Shown here in pieces: positions 1-9,042 of a stretch of 64,000 nt of DNA (position 1 is its first letter; every line of letters begins with the position of its first letter). Source of the stretch: Pseudoxanthomonas sp. X-1 (GTDB taxonomy: Bacteria > Pseudomonadota > Gammaproteobacteria > Xanthomonadales > Xanthomonadaceae); the NCBI RefSeq assembly GCF_020042665.1, contig NZ_CP083376.1, forward strand, positions 3,012,001 to 3,076,000. Reading direction: 5' to 3'. The translations under genes and the position numbers were made by a program. Under the pieces are notes generated by a model. The model was not told the origin of the DNA. It made no database searches and saw nothing but the letters and a program-made list of their open reading frames with translations.

Positions 1-64
1 GACGCACTAGTTTCAGGTACTAGCGGGTAAAACCGTGGAGGTTCGAGTCCTCTCCTGGGCACCA
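1..64 (+). tRNA. tRNA-Leu (CAG), 5' end cut by window edge
   Basis: This is the 3' part of a leucine tRNA. It is base-for-base identical to the complete copy at 466-550 and begins in its D-arm region. The anticodon loop TTCAGGT (anticodon CAG), the short variable arm, the T-arm GGTTCGAGTCC and an encoded CCA end (61-64) are all visible. A terminator-like hairpin follows. It forms one half of a tandem duplication of the gene. Confidence 0.93.
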
Positions 65-93
65 ACGGATCGGCAGGCCACTGCCACACATCA

Positions 94-117
94 AACCCCG
101 CCAACGCGGGGTTTTTT
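94..117 (+). terminator. Intrinsic terminator after first tRNA-Leu
   Basis: An 8-bp stem AACCCCGC / GCGGGGTT closes a CAAC loop and runs into a T tract, 29 bases after the encoded CCA. The same hairpin follows the second tRNA copy. Confidence 0.85.
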
Positions 118-122
118 GTTGC

Positions 123-423
123 GCTTCTCCTGGGCGGCGAGGGAGCGTGGTGCACTGGCCTTCTGGCTTCGTGGGCAGCGGTCGGGCAGGCGGGCGCGCG
201 TAGTGCTCGCCGAACCCGGTGGAAGCCGGTCAATCGGCCCTACCCTAGAGTCAACCCTGGGTGGCGGACCGAGCCGAGGAGTTGCGCCTGCCCGGGCCCA
301 GGCCGGCTGGCGAAGTGCGCTCACCCGCCCCGCACGCTCATCAAAGCGTCTGCGCTCACGGACTTCGGCGAAGCGACTTTCCGATCTTCCTGCCCACGCG
401 CGTGGCGTGATGCGCCGAACCTG
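123..423. other. Spacer between the two tRNA-Leu copies; no gene seen
   Basis: The short open frames here are shadows that read through the tRNA and have no start signal or recognisable product. Nothing but spacer is supported until the promoter-like elements near 424. Confidence 0.6.
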
Positions 424-453
424 TTGACGCGCCCCCCGCCCTGACCGCAGAAT
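424..453 (+). promoter_or_regulatory. Likely promoter of the second tRNA-Leu
   Basis: A -35-like TTGACG (424-429) and a -10-like CAGAAT (448-453) are 18 bases apart, and the -10 ends 12 bases before the mature tRNA starts at 466. A GC-rich stretch (GCGCGCCCC) lies between the -10 and the tRNA, the kind of discriminator typical of growth-rate-controlled stable RNA promoters. Spacing and position support it; activity is inferred. Confidence 0.55.
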
Positions 454-465
454 GCGCGCCCCGTT

Positions 466-608
<143 letters not shown>

Positions 609-701
609 CGTCGCGGCGCGCCGCTTCAGGTCCAGGCGCATACACCGTGCGCATGGAGCCCCGGCTTAAGCTGGCGCGCGCCTTCCTCCCGGAGCCATCG
701 C

Positions 702-2534
702 GTGCCACTGGAACCTCAGCAGCTGCTCTTCCTGGTCATCCTGGCGGTGACGCTGGCGCTGTTCGTCAGCGAGAAGCTGCGCGTGGACCTGGTGGCCATG
801 CTGGCCATGCTGGCCCTGACCCTGACCGGCATCCTCAACCCGCGCGAGGCGCTGTCGGGCTTCTCCAGCGAGCCGGCGATCATCGTGGCGGCGGTCTTCG
901 TGCTCTCGGCGGGCCTGGCCGCGACCGGGATCACCGACCGCATCGGCCAGGCGATCGGCCGGGCCGCCGGCGGCAGCGAGTGGCGCACCATCGCGGTGGT
1001 GATGCCGGCCACCGCGGCGCTGGCCGCGTTCTCGCACCATCTGATGGTCACCGCGATGATGCTGCCGATCCTGATGCGGCTGGCGCGCGAGCAGAAGCTG
1101 GCGGCGTCGCGCCTGCTGATGCCGATGTCGCTGGCCGCCTCGCTGGGCACCACGCTGACCCTGATCAGCGCGCCGGCCTTCCTGCTGGCCAACGACCTGC
1201 TCAAGCGCTCGGGCCAGGACGGGCTGGGGTTCTTCGCCATCACCCCGATCGGCGCGGTGCTGGTGCTGCTGGGCACCGTCTACATGCTGCTGGGCCGCTG
1301 GCTGGTGCCCAAGCGCAGCGGCGAGTCCGGCAGCGACAGCTACATGCGCCTGGAGCGCTATTACACCGAGCTGGTGGTGGACGAGGACTCGCCGTGGATC
1401 GGCCAGTCCTACGAGGCGTTCCGCACGCACTTCGGCGAGCGCCTGCAGGTGGTGAACTGGCTGCGCCACGGCGTGCGCCGGCCCCGGCAGCGCGCCGACA
1501 GCCCGCTGCAGCGCGGCGACGTGCTGCTGGTGCGCGCCTCGCCCGACGAGATCGCCTCGATCAAGGACGAGCCCGGCCTGTCGCTGCATGCGGTGGTCAA
1601 GTACGGGGAGCAGCCGCGCGACGATGCGCGCAAGACCGAGCTGCTGGGCGAGGAGCAGCTGGTGCAGGCGGTGGTGGCGCCGCATTCGGAGTTCGTCGGT
1701 CGCAGCGTGGCCAGCATCGACTTCCTGCACACCCTGGGCGTGGTGGTGGTCGGCCTGTGGCGCAAGGAGGGCTGGCTGCACGGCGAGCTGTCCGAGGTGG
1801 CGCTCGAGGAAGGCGACCTGCTGGTGCTGTGGGGCCGCCAGAACACCTTCGGCAAGCTGGCCCAGCACCATGGCTTCCTGATGCTGATGCCGTTCGAGGC
1901 GCACCAGCGCAGCCGCCGGCGCGCGCCGCTGGCCCTGGCGATCATGGTGGCCTCGGTGGCCGCCGCGGCCAGCGGCTGGCTCAGCCCGCAGATCGCCTTC
2001 CTGGCCGGCGCGGTGGCCATGGTCGTCACCCGCTGCGTGGGCGTGGACCGCGCCTACGAGGAAATCGATGTGCGCATCTACGTGATGATCGCCGGCGTGA
2101 TTCCGCTGGGGATGGCGATGGAGAAGACCGGCACGGCCGCCTGGTTCGCCGACATCCTCGGCCGCCATGCCGCGCACTGGAGCGCGCTGACCCTGCTGCT
2201 GGTGATGTTCGCCGGCGCCGCGCTGCTGACCCAGATCCTCTCCGACGCGGCCACCACCGTGCTGCTCACGCCCATCGCCCTGGCGATGGCCCAGGCGCTG
2301 GGCGAGCCGCAGACGCCGTTCGTGATCTGCATCGCCATGGGCGCGGTGGCCTCGTTCCTGACCCCGATCGGCCACCACGGCAACCTGCTGATCCTCAACC
2401 CGGGCCAGTACACCTTCGGCGACTTCCTGCGCGTGGGCGCGCCCCTGACCGCGCTGATCGCCCTGGCCACGGCCTGGATGGCGCGCTGGATGTGGCTGGG
2501 CGGGCCGCTGCTGCCGTTCGGCTGGGGTGGCTGA
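702..2534 (+). CDS. SLC13-family anion transporter with two RCK_C (TrkA-C) domains
   Basis: A 610-residue membrane protein of the divalent anion:sodium symporter (DASS/SLC13) family, which moves sulfate, dicarboxylates or similar anions across the inner membrane. Two blocks of hydrophobic helices (about 5-200 and 415-605) flank a soluble middle with two TrkA-C-like repeats (about 223-297 and 321-393), the arrangement of the bacterial CysZ-independent sulfate permease type. The C-terminal block keeps the SDAATT and TPIGHHGN motifs that match the family's SNT and TPIG ion-binding loops. The start is a GTG with GGAG seven bases upstream. It stands alone, so the substrate is not shown by context. 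Confidence 0.85.
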   Translation: MPLEPQQLLFLVILAVTLALFVSEKLRVDLVAMLAMLALTLTGILNPREALSGFSSEPAIIVAAVFVLSAGLAATGITDRIGQAIGRAAGGSEWRTIAVVMPATAALAAFSHHLMVTAMMLPILMRLAREQKLAASRLLMPMSLAASLGTTLTLISAPAFLLANDLLKRSGQDGLGFFAITPIGAVLVLLGTVYMLLGRWLVPKRSGESGSDSYMRLERYYTELVVDEDSPWIGQSYEAFRTHFGERLQVVNWLRHGVRRPRQRADSPLQRGDVLLVRASPDEIASIKDEPGLSLHAVVKYGEQPRDDARKTELLGEEQLVQAVVAPHSEFVGRSVASIDFLHTLGVVVVGLWRKEGWLHGELSEVALEEGDLLVLWGRQNTFGKLAQHHGFLMLMPFEAHQRSRRRAPLALAIMVASVAAAASGWLSPQIAFLAGAVAMVVTRCVGVDRAYEEIDVRIYVMIAGVIPLGMAMEKTGTAAWFADILGRHAAHWSALTLLLVMFAGAALLTQILSDAATTVLLTPIALAMAQALGEPQTPFVICIAMGAVASFLTPIGHHGNLLILNPGQYTFGDFLRVGAPLTALIALATAWMARWMWLGGPLLPFGWGG

Positions 2535-2577
2535 AGGCCGGCGCGCCGTGTCGCGGGCGTTGCGACGGGCGGGGGGC

Positions 2578-2583
2578 TAAAAT
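2578..2583 (+). promoter_or_regulatory. Candidate -10 element upstream of parC
   Basis: TAAAAT, five of six matches to the sigma-70 -10 consensus, lies 29 bases before the parC start in otherwise G/C-only sequence. No good -35 is seen at 16-18 bases. Confidence 0.3.
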
Positions 2584-2612
2584 CGGCGGGTTCACCTCAA
2601 CCGCAGTGCCGC

Positions 2613-4859
2613 ATGACCGACGACGCCATCCGCCCCACCTTCCACGGATTCGAACAGATCCCGCTGCGCGAGTACGCCGAGCGCGCCTACCTGGACTACT
2701 CGATGTACGTGGTCCTGGACCGTGCCCTGCCCTTCATCGGCGACGGGCTCAAGCCGGTCCAGCGCCGCATCATCTATTCGATGAGCGAGCTCGGCCTGGG
2801 CGCCGCCGCCAAGCCGAAGAAGTCGGCGCGCACCGTCGGCGATGTCATCGGCAAGTACCACCCGCACGGCGATTCGGCCTGCTACGAGGCGCTGGTGCTG
2901 ATGGCCCAGCCGTTCTCCTACCGCTATCCGCTGATCGACGGCCAGGGCAACTTCGGCTCGTCCGACGATCCCAAGTCGTTCGCGGCCATGCGCTACACCG
3001 AGTCCAAGCTCACCCCGATCGCCGAGGTGCTGCTGGGCGAGCTGGGCCAGGGCACCACCGACTGGTCGCCCAACTTCGACGGCACCCTGGAGGAACCGAC
3101 CTGGCTGCCGGCGCGCCTGCCGCACCTGCTGCTCAACGGCACCACCGGCATCGCCGTGGGCATGGCCACCGACGTGCCGCCGCACAACCTCAACGAGATC
3201 GTCAGCGCGCTGATCCGCCTGATCGACGACCCCGACGCGACCGTGGCCGACCTGTGCGAGCACGTGCGCGGCCCGGACTACCCGACGACCGCCGAGATCA
3301 TCACCGCCCCGGCCGACCTGCGCGCGATGTACGAGACCGGCAACGGCAGCGTGCGCGCCCGGGCGACCTTCACCCGCGAGCACGCCAACATCGTGGTGAC
3401 CGCCCTGCCCTACCAGGTCTCCCCGTCCAAGGTGATCGAGCAGATCGCCGCGCAGATGCGCGCCAAGAAGCTGCCCTGGCTGGAGGACATCCGCGACGAG
3501 TCCGACCACGAGAACCCGGTGCGCGTGGTGCTGATCCCGCGCTCCAACCGCGTCGACGCCGACCAGCTGATGGGTCATCTGTTCGCCACCACCGACCTGG
3601 AGAAGAGCTACCGGGTCAACCTCAACATCATCGGCCTGGACGGCCGCCCGCAGGTCAAGAACCTCAAGTCGCTGCTGGGCGAATGGCTGGGTTTCCGCTA
3701 CGACACGGTCACCCGCCGCCTCAAGCACCGCCTGGAGAAGGTCGAGCGCCGCCTGCACCTGCTGGAAGGCCTGCTGATCGCCTTCCTCAACCTGGATGAG
3801 GTCATCCGCATCATCCGCAGCGAGGACGAGCCCAAGCCGGCGCTGATCGCGCGCTTCAAGCTGTCCGAGGAACAGGCCGACTACATCCTGGAAACCCGCC
3901 TGCGCCAGCTGGCCCGCCTGGAAGAGATGAAGATCCGCGGCGAGCAGGACGAGCTGGCCAAGGAGCGCGAGAAGCTGATGGCCACGCTGGATTCCAAGAC
4001 CAGGCTCAGGAAGCTGGTCAAGGACGAGCTGCTGGCCGACGCCAAGAAGTTCGGCGACGAGCGCCGCTCGCCGCTGATCGCCCGCCAGGCCGCGCAGGCG
4101 CTGGACGAGACCGAGCTGGTCGCCAGCGAGGCGATGACGGTGGTGGTCTCGGAGAAGGGCTGGGTGCGTGCGGCCAAGGGCGGCGACATCGACACCGCCA
4201 AGCTGTCCTACCGCGATGGCGACGGCCTGCTGGCGGCGGTGCGCGCGCGCAGCAACCACCAGGTGGCGTTCCTGGATTCGACCGGGCGCGCCTACTCGAC
4301 CGCGGTGCACACCCTGCCCTCGGCGCGCGGCAACGGCGAACCGCTGACCGGGCGCTTCTCGCCGGCGGCGGGCGCCTCGTTCCAGGCGCTGGCCTCCGGC
4401 GAGAACGACACCCGCTTCGTGCTGGCCTCCTCGCACGGCTACGGCTTCGTCACCCGCTTCGAGAACCTCACCAGCCGCAACAAGGCCGGCAAGGCGATGT
4501 TCAACCTCACGCCCAACGCCAAGGTGCTGCAGCCGGCGCTGGTGGCCAACCCGGCCACCGACCGCATCGTCGCGGTGACCAGCGCCGGCAACCTGCTGGC
4601 GATCGCCGCCAGCGACCTGCCCGAGCTGGACAAGGGCAAGGGCAACAAGCTGATCGACATCCCCAAGGCCAAGCTGGCCACCGAGCGCGTGGTCGCCATC
4701 GCCGCCATCGGCCCCGGCGGCACGCTGGCCGTGCACAGCGGCGCGCGCACCATGACCCTGTCGTTCAAGGACCTGGATCTGTACACCGGGACGCGCGCCA
4801 CGCGCGGGATGCTGCTGCCGCGCGGCTGGCAGAAGGTCGATGGGCTAGATGTCCAGTAG
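2613..4859 (+). CDS. parC: DNA topoisomerase IV subunit A
   Basis: ParC pairs with ParE to decatenate replicated chromosomes by ATP-driven double-strand passage. At 748 residues it has the full family length. The N-terminal breakage-reunion domain is very close to E. coli ParC: the quinolone-determining stretch [10 protein letters not shown] holds Ser88 and Glu92 (E. coli Ser80 and Glu84), both in the wild-type, drug-sensitive form, and AMRYTE carries the catalytic Tyr128. The coiled-coil tower (about 370-480) and a C-terminal beta-pinwheel (from about 500) follow. ParC rather than GyrA is indicated by the ParC-type N terminus and by the lack of a clear GyrA-box. A degraded second copy of its last codons lies downstream at 4922-4958. 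parE is not in the window. Confidence 0.97.
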   Translation: MTDDAIRPTFHGFEQIPLREYAERAYLDYSMYVVLDRALPFIGDGLKPVQRRIIYSMSELGLGAAAKPKKSARTVGDVIGKYHPHGDSACYEALVLMAQPFSYRYPLIDGQGNFGSSDDPKSFAAMRYTESKLTPIAEVLLGELGQGTTDWSPNFDGTLEEPTWLPARLPHLLLNGTTGIAVGMATDVPPHNLNEIVSALIRLIDDPDATVADLCEHVRGPDYPTTAEIITAPADLRAMYETGNGSVRARATFTREHANIVVTALPYQVSPSKVIEQIAAQMRAKKLPWLEDIRDESDHENPVRVVLIPRSNRVDADQLMGHLFATTDLEKSYRVNLNIIGLDGRPQVKNLKSLLGEWLGFRYDTVTRRLKHRLEKVERRLHLLEGLLIAFLNLDEVIRIIRSEDEPKPALIARFKLSEEQADYILETRLRQLARLEEMKIRGEQDELAKEREKLMATLDSKTRLRKLVKDELLADAKKFGDERRSPLIARQAAQALDETELVASEAMTVVVSEKGWVRAAKGGDIDTAKLSYRDGDGLLAAVRARSNHQVAFLDSTGRAYSTAVHTLPSARGNGEPLTGRFSPAAGASFQALASGENDTRFVLASSHGYGFVTRFENLTSRNKAGKAMFNLTPNAKVLQPALVANPATDRIVAVTSAGNLLAIAASDLPELDKGKGNKLIDIPKAKLATERVVAIAAIGPGGTLAVHSGARTMTLSFKDLDLYTGTRATRGMLLPRGWQKVDGLDVQ

Positions 4860-4865
4860 CTCACC
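4828..4865 (+). repeat. parC 3' end, copy 1 of an imperfect direct repeat
   Basis: The last codons of parC and a few bases after its stop. They resemble 4922-4958 at an offset of 94 bases; see that entry. Confidence 0.7.
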
Positions 4866-4921
4866 GTTCTGGCGCGCAGCGGCGCGTTCCTCGTCGCTGC
4901 GACTGACCCTGTTCGCGGCGC

Positions 4922-4958
4922 GGCAGAAGGGTGATGGGCTGGATGTTCGGTAGCACCC
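4922..4958 (+). repeat. Second, degraded copy of the parC 3' end
   Basis: This stretch reads RQKGDGLDVR-stop in its own frame, against [14 protein letters not shown] at the true parC end; most bases match and both end in TAG followed by CACC-like sequence. It is out of frame with parC (offset 94) and untranslated as far as can be seen. It looks like the scar of a partial tandem duplication. Confidence 0.7.
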
Positions 4959-4962
4959 GGTG

Positions 4963-5496
4963 ATGACGCCAGACGCCGCCGTCCTGATGGCCGCCTACAA
5001 CCGCTGGATGAACCGGCGAATGTACGAAGCCGCAGCGCAGCTGCCGGAGGCGGCGCTGCGCCAGGATCGCGGCGCCTTCTTTGGCTCCATCCAGGCCACG
5101 TTCAATCACATCGCCGTGGGCGACACCGTCTGGCTGCACCGCTTCGCGCAGCCGGAGGCGGCTTCGATGCTGCGCGAAGCGCTGCAGCCCTTTCCGCTGC
5201 CGACCTCGCTCCGGCAGGAGCTGGCGGATTCCTTCGCCGGGCTGCAGCGCTACCGTGCCGCGCTGGATGCCGTCATCGTGCGGTGGGCCGGCGCGCTCAC
5301 CAATGCGCAGCTGGAAGGCGAGCTGGTCTATCGCAATACGACCGGCAAGACGTTCAGGCGCTCCTGGCAGCAGCTGGTCCTGCATTTCTTCAACCACCAG
5401 ACGCATCATCGCGGCCAGGCCAGCACGCTGCTGTTCCAGGCGGGCGTCGACGTGGGCGTGACCGACCTGATCGCGCTGCCGACCGAGGAGCTTTGA
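4963..5496 (+). CDS. DinB-family protein
   Basis: A 177-residue four-helix-bundle protein of the DinB/YfiT-like superfamily, whose members are metal-binding thiol transferases or damage-linked proteins of mostly unknown substrate. The metal triad is visible as His50 (FNHIAVGD) and His146/His150 (NHQTHHRGQ), numbered from the GTG three bases upstream of the chosen ATG. The start is ambiguous between GTG 4960 and ATG 4963, and no strong ribosome site is seen. It ends directly before the next gene (stop TGA 5494-5496, ATG 5497), so it is probably co-expressed with the methyltransferase. Confidence 0.85.
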   Translation: MTPDAAVLMAAYNRWMNRRMYEAAAQLPEAALRQDRGAFFGSIQATFNHIAVGDTVWLHRFAQPEAASMLREALQPFPLPTSLRQELADSFAGLQRYRAALDAVIVRWAGALTNAQLEGELVYRNTTGKTFRRSWQQLVLHFFNHQTHHRGQASTLLFQAGVDVGVTDLIALPTEEL

Positions 5497-6153
5497 ATGC
5501 AGCCGGACTTCTGGCTTCAGAAATGGCGGGACCACCAGATCGGCTTTCACCAGGACAAGGTGATGCCGCTGCTAGAGAAGCACTGGCCGTCACTGCAGCT
5601 GCCTGCCGGCAGCCAGGTGTTCGTGCCGCTGTGCGGCAAGTCGCTGGACCTGGCCTGGCTGGCCGCGCAGGGCCACCGCGTGCTGGGCCTCGAGCTGTCG
5701 CCGCTGGCGGTCGCGCAGTTCTTCGCCGAGCACGGGCTGACGCCGCACACGCGCGTCACCCGCTACGGCACCCACTACACCGCCGGCGACATCGAGCTGA
5801 TCTGTGGCGACGTGTTCGACGTCGATGCCGGGCTGCTGGCCGACTGCGCCGGCGTCTACGACCGCGCCGCGCTGATCGCCCTGCCCGAACCGCTGCGGGC
5901 GCGCTACGTGGAGGAGGTCTACGGGCGCCTGCCGGCGCGCTGCCAGGGTCTGCTGATCACCCTGGAATACGCGCAGCACGAGAAGGCCGGTCCGCCGTTC
6001 TCGGTCGATGCGGACGAGGTGCAGGCGCGCTATGGCGCGCACTGGACGATCGTTTCGCTGGCGCGGCGCGAGATCCTGGCCTACGAGCCGCGCTTCGCCG
6101 CCGAGGGCGTCACTTCGCTGCAGACCGCGGTCTATCAGCTGCGGCGGCGCTGA
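5497..6153 (+). CDS. tpm: Thiopurine S-methyltransferase
   Basis: A cytosolic SAM-dependent methyltransferase of the TPMT family. Besides thiopurines, bacterial members methylate selenium and tellurium oxyanions to volatile products, so a role in chalcogen tolerance is possible. The 218-residue length is typical of the bacterial enzymes. Family marks include the N-terminal FWxxKW-type start, the SAM-binding loop PLCGKSLD (44-51), an acidic residue after strand 2 (Glu66 in LGLELS), and the CGDVFD motif. It follows the DinB-like gene without a gap. Convergent with pyrB. Confidence 0.93.
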   Translation: MQPDFWLQKWRDHQIGFHQDKVMPLLEKHWPSLQLPAGSQVFVPLCGKSLDLAWLAAQGHRVLGLELSPLAVAQFFAEHGLTPHTRVTRYGTHYTAGDIELICGDVFDVDAGLLADCAGVYDRAALIALPEPLRARYVEEVYGRLPARCQGLLITLEYAQHEKAGPPFSVDADEVQARYGAHWTIVSLARREILAYEPRFAAEGVTSLQTAVYQLRRR

Positions 6154-6160
6154 TCGGCCA

Positions 6161-6188
6161 ACCGCTCGTGCCCGCAGGCGCGAGCGGT
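6161..6188. terminator. Bidirectional hairpin between tpm and pyrB
   Basis: ACCGCTCG (6161-6168) pairs with CGAGCGGT (6181-6188) around a 12-base loop, midway between two convergent stop codons. There is no T tract on either strand, so it is a terminator candidate only by position. Confidence 0.35.
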
Positions 6189-6203
6189 GCCACTCCGAGG
6201 GTC

Positions 6204-7145
6204 TCAGCCCAGCAGCATCTCCAGCACCGCCATGCGGATGGCCACGCCGTTGCCGACCTGACGCAGGACCAGCGACTGCGGGCCGTCGGCCACCTCGTCG
6301 GTGATCTCCACGCCGCGGTTGATCGGGCCCGGATGCAGCACCACCGCCTCGGGCGCGGCCCGCTTCAGGCGCGCGGCGGTCAGGCCGTAGTCGCGGTGGT
6401 AGTCCTCCAGCGAGGTCACCAGCCCTTCCTCCATGCGCTCGCGCTGCAGACGCAGCATCATCAGCACATCGGCGCCCTCCAGCGCGGCATCGAAGTCGCC
6501 GGTGGTCCCGCAGCCGGCGCACACCTCGCCGCCGGGCAGCAGCGTGTCCGGCGCGCACAGGGTGATGTCGGTGGCGCCGAGCGTGCGCAGCGCATGCAGG
6601 TCCGAGCGCGCCACGCGCGAATGCTTGATGTCGCCGACCATCACGATCTTGAGTTTGGAGAAGTCCGGGCCCTTGGCCTGGCGGATGGTCAGCACGTCCA
6701 GCAGGCCCTGGGTGGGATGCGCGGCGCGGCCGTCGCCGGCGTTGATCACGGTGGTGCCCTCGTGCGCGTGCGCGGCCAGCATCTGCGCGGCGCCGTCGTC
6801 GGGATGACGCACCACGAAGCCACGCACGCCCATCGCCTCCAGGTTGCGTAGGGTGTCCAGCGCGGTCTCGCCCTTGCGCGCCGAGGAGGTCGAGGCGTCG
6901 AAGTTCACCACGTCCGCGCCCAGGCGCTGGGCGGCGATCTGGAACGAGCTGCGCGTGCGCGTGGAGGGCTCGAAGAACAGCGTGCACACCGTGCGCCCGA
7001 CCAGTGTGTCGCGCTTGTGCGTGCGGCCCAGCGCGGTGTCGCGGATCATGCCGGCGCGGTCGAGGATGCGGCACAGCGTGTCCTTCGGCAGGCCCTCCAG
7101 GGTCAGCAGGTGCAGCAGGCGTCCGTTGGAATCCAGTTGGCTCAT
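6204..7145 (-). CDS. pyrB: Aspartate carbamoyltransferase catalytic subunit
   Basis: PyrB condenses carbamoyl phosphate and aspartate, the committed step of pyrimidine synthesis. The 313-residue protein shows the carbamoyl-phosphate loop FEPSTRTRSSF (STRTR at 61-65), the 80s-loop SSARKGE with Lys91, and the HPTQGLLD and HPGPINRG motifs. It is the last gene of a minus-strand run yqgE-ruvX-pyrB, a linkage also known from Pseudomonas (there with pyrR). No pyrI, pyrR or pyrC-like partner is present here. Confidence 0.97.
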   Translation of the reverse strand: MSQLDSNGRLLHLLTLEGLPKDTLCRILDRAGMIRDTALGRTHKRDTLVGRTVCTLFFEPSTRTRSSFQIAAQRLGADVVNFDASTSSARKGETALDTLRNLEAMGVRGFVVRHPDDGAAQMLAAHAHEGTTVINAGDGRAAHPTQGLLDVLTIRQAKGPDFSKLKIVMVGDIKHSRVARSDLHALRTLGATDITLCAPDTLLPGGEVCAGCGTTGDFDAALEGADVLMMLRLQRERMEEGLVTSLEDYHRDYGLTAARLKRAAPEAVVLHPGPINRGVEITDEVADGPQSLVLRQVGNGVAIRMAVLEMLLG

Positions 7146-7226
7146 GGTGTGCTCGTGGTGAGGCGAGGGAGCCGCGCGCGCGGCGCGCGGCGGGAAGGAA
7201 TCAGGCGATCGGCGCCGCGCACGCGC

Positions 7227-7676
7227 TCAGGGCACATGCGTGGCGTCCTGCGGCGCGGCCAGCCAGCGCTCGACGATGACCGCGGCCGCCACCGCGTCCA
7301 GCGCCGCGGCGTCGCGCTTGCGCTTGCGCCCCTGCGCGCGGTCGACCGCGAAGCGTTGCGCGGCCTCGACCGAACTGGAGCGTTCGTCCACCAGCACCAC
7401 CGGCAGCTGGTAGCGCTGGCGCAGCTCGCGGGCGAAGGCATGGGCACGCTTGCGGATCGGCTGGTCGCCGCCGTCCAGGGTCATCGGGTCGCCGACCACG
7501 AAGCCGTCCGGGCGCCATTCACCGCGCAGCTTGTCGATGGCGGGCCAGTCCGGCCCGCCCGGATGCACATCGACCACGGCCAGCGCGCGCGCGCCGGTGC
7601 CGAAGGCGCTGCCCACCGCCACGCCGATGCGGCGCGCGCCCACGTCGAAGCCCAGGACCGTGCCGTCGAGCCTCAT
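7227..7676 (-). CDS. ruvX: RuvX/YqgF Holliday-junction resolvase-like protein
   Basis: A small RNase H-fold protein implicated in 16S rRNA 5'-end maturation and possibly junction resolution. Active-site acidic residues sit in GFDVG near the N terminus, in VDERSSS and in the late LDAVAAA helix; the RKRAHAFA stretch is also typical. From ATG 7676 it has 149 residues; GTG 7682 is an alternative start that adds two. It lies between yqgE and pyrB, with 81 bases to pyrB and 79 bases from yqgE. Confidence 0.93.
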   Translation of the reverse strand: MRLDGTVLGFDVGARRIGVAVGSAFGTGARALAVVDVHPGGPDWPAIDKLRGEWRPDGFVVGDPMTLDGGDQPIRKRAHAFARELRQRYQLPVVLVDERSSSVEAAQRFAVDRAQGRKRKRDAAALDAVAAAVIVERWLAAPQDATHVP

Positions 7677-7755
7677 CGACACACCGGAACGAAGGGGAAA
7701 GGCGACACCGCCGGAATCGCGCGGCGCCCTGCGGCACGGTGTCCGGCCGCCGTCT

Positions 7756-8322
7756 TCATGCGTGTCCGCTGTAATCCGTCATGCGGGTCATGTCCACGCC
7801 GATGCGGCCCCCGGCGGCCTGCCAGCGCTGGTCCAGCGGCAGGTCGAACAGCAGCTCGCCATCGGCCGGCGCGGTCAGCCAGCTGTTCTCGCCCAGCTCG
7901 AACTCCAGCTGCCCGGCGCCCCAGCCGGCGCAGCCCAGCGCGACCACGGCGTGGGCCGGGCCGGCGCCGCGCGCCATGGCTTCCAGGATGTCGCGCGAGG
8001 TGGTCAGGTACAGGCCGGCGCCGATCTGCATGGTCGACTCCCACGCCTCGCCGCCATCATGCAGGACGAAGCCGCGCTCGGGATGCACCGGGCCGCCGTA
8101 CAGCACCACGCGGTTGCGCAGCGCCTCGTCGGTGGTCTCCAGGTTCATCTGCTGCAGCACCTCGCCCAGCGTGTACTCCGAGGCCCGGTTGACGACCACG
8201 CCCATCGCGCCATCGCCGTCGTGCTGGCAGATCAGCGCCACGCTGCGCGCGAAATGCGGATCGTCCAACGCCGGGAGCGCGATCAGCAGCTGGTTGGCCA
8301 GGTTGTCGGTCAGCAGGGACAT
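7756..8322 (-). CDS. yqgE: UPF0301 (AlgH/YqgE) family protein
   Basis: A 188-residue cytosolic protein of the YqgE/AlgH family, whose biochemical role is unknown and which is nearly always linked to ruvX. Visible family features are the [17 protein letters not shown] start, [20 protein letters not shown] and the block around [13 protein letters not shown] chose ATG 8322 because [14 protein letters not shown] aligns with the usual N terminus; ATG 8331 would add three residues. First gene of yqgE-ruvX-pyrB. Confidence 0.93.
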   Translation of the reverse strand: MSLLTDNLANQLLIALPALDDPHFARSVALICQHDGDGAMGVVVNRASEYTLGEVLQQMNLETTDEALRNRVVLYGGPVHPERGFVLHDGGEAWESTMQIGAGLYLTTSRDILEAMARGAGPAHAVVALGCAGWGAGQLEFELGENSWLTAPADGELLFDLPLDQRWQAAGGRIGVDMTRMTDYSGHA

Positions 8323-8436
8323 GGCGGTCATTCTAGGGCATCGCCTGTCGGCAGGACGTCCCCGGCGCTGTCACTTGCGCGCCCGCACACGCCTGCCACA
8401 CTCGGCCCCCAATCCTTTGACGGAGCACGGGCGGCA

Positions 8437-9012
8437 ATGGGCACGATCGCGGTGGTGATGGTCGATGGCGTGGCGGACTGGGAGATCGGCGTGGTCCTGC
8501 CGGCGGCGCGGGCCTGGTTCGGCGATACCGTGCTCAGCGCCAGCATCGACGGCAAGCCGGTGACCAGCATCGGCGGCCTGCAGATCGTGCCCCAGTTCGC
8601 CCTGTCCGACCTGGCGCCGCTGGAGGCGGACCTGTGGATCCTGCCCGGTTCGGACCAGTGGCAGGCCGGCGAGATCCCCGGCCTGAGCGGCCTGCTGCGC
8701 GAGCGCGTGGCCGCCCAGCGACCGGTCGCGGCGATCTGCGGGGCCACCCTGGCCCTGGCCTACGCCGGGCTGCTGGACACGCGGCCGCATACCAGCAATG
8801 CGCTGGCCTTCCTGACCGAGCGCCTGGGCCCGGTCTATGCCGGGCAGGCCCACTACCGCGAGGAGAAGGTGGTCAGCGCCGACGGCGTGGTCACTGCGCC
8901 AGGCACCAGCCCGGTCAGCTTCGCTACGGCCTGCCTGCGCCTGCTGCATCCCGAGCGCGAGGACGACATCGCCGGCGTGGAGGCGATGTTCGCCGCGGAG
9001 TTCGCCGACTGA
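8437..9012 (+). CDS. DJ-1/PfpI family protein
   Basis: A 191-residue class I glutamine-amidotransferase-like fold protein. The nucleophile elbow AAICGATLALA places Cys101 as the conserved cysteine, with Glu16 (DWEIG) as the partner that tunes it in DJ-1 relatives. A His/Asp pair typical of true amidotransferases is not obvious, so a glyoxalase-, chaperone- or transcription-linked role is as likely as peptidase activity. GGAG precedes the ATG by 11 bases. Divergent from yqgE. Confidence 0.85.
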   Translation: MGTIAVVMVDGVADWEIGVVLPAARAWFGDTVLSASIDGKPVTSIGGLQIVPQFALSDLAPLEADLWILPGSDQWQAGEIPGLSGLLRERVAAQRPVAAICGATLALAYAGLLDTRPHTSNALAFLTERLGPVYAGQAHYREEKVVSADGVVTAPGTSPVSFATACLRLLHPEREDDIAGVEAMFAAEFAD

Positions 9013-9042
9013 CCTGATCGACAGGCTCAGCGCGGCCCCAAA

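Larger units (their letters stand above)
1..122 (+). repeat. Direct repeat, copy 1 (tRNA-Leu plus terminator)
   Basis: Bases 1-122 match 487-608 exactly, an offset of 486. The repeat holds the tRNA from the D-arm onward and the terminator, and identity stops just after the T tract. The true left end lies outside the window. Confidence 0.95.

Noticed and set aside
123..465. An integrated element between the tRNA copies
   Set aside because: The spacer has no integrase or other gene and is too short; a simple duplication suffices.
4861..5550. A minus-strand open frame of 229 codons over the DinB and tpm genes
   Set aside because: It overlaps two well-supported genes and has no family resemblance.
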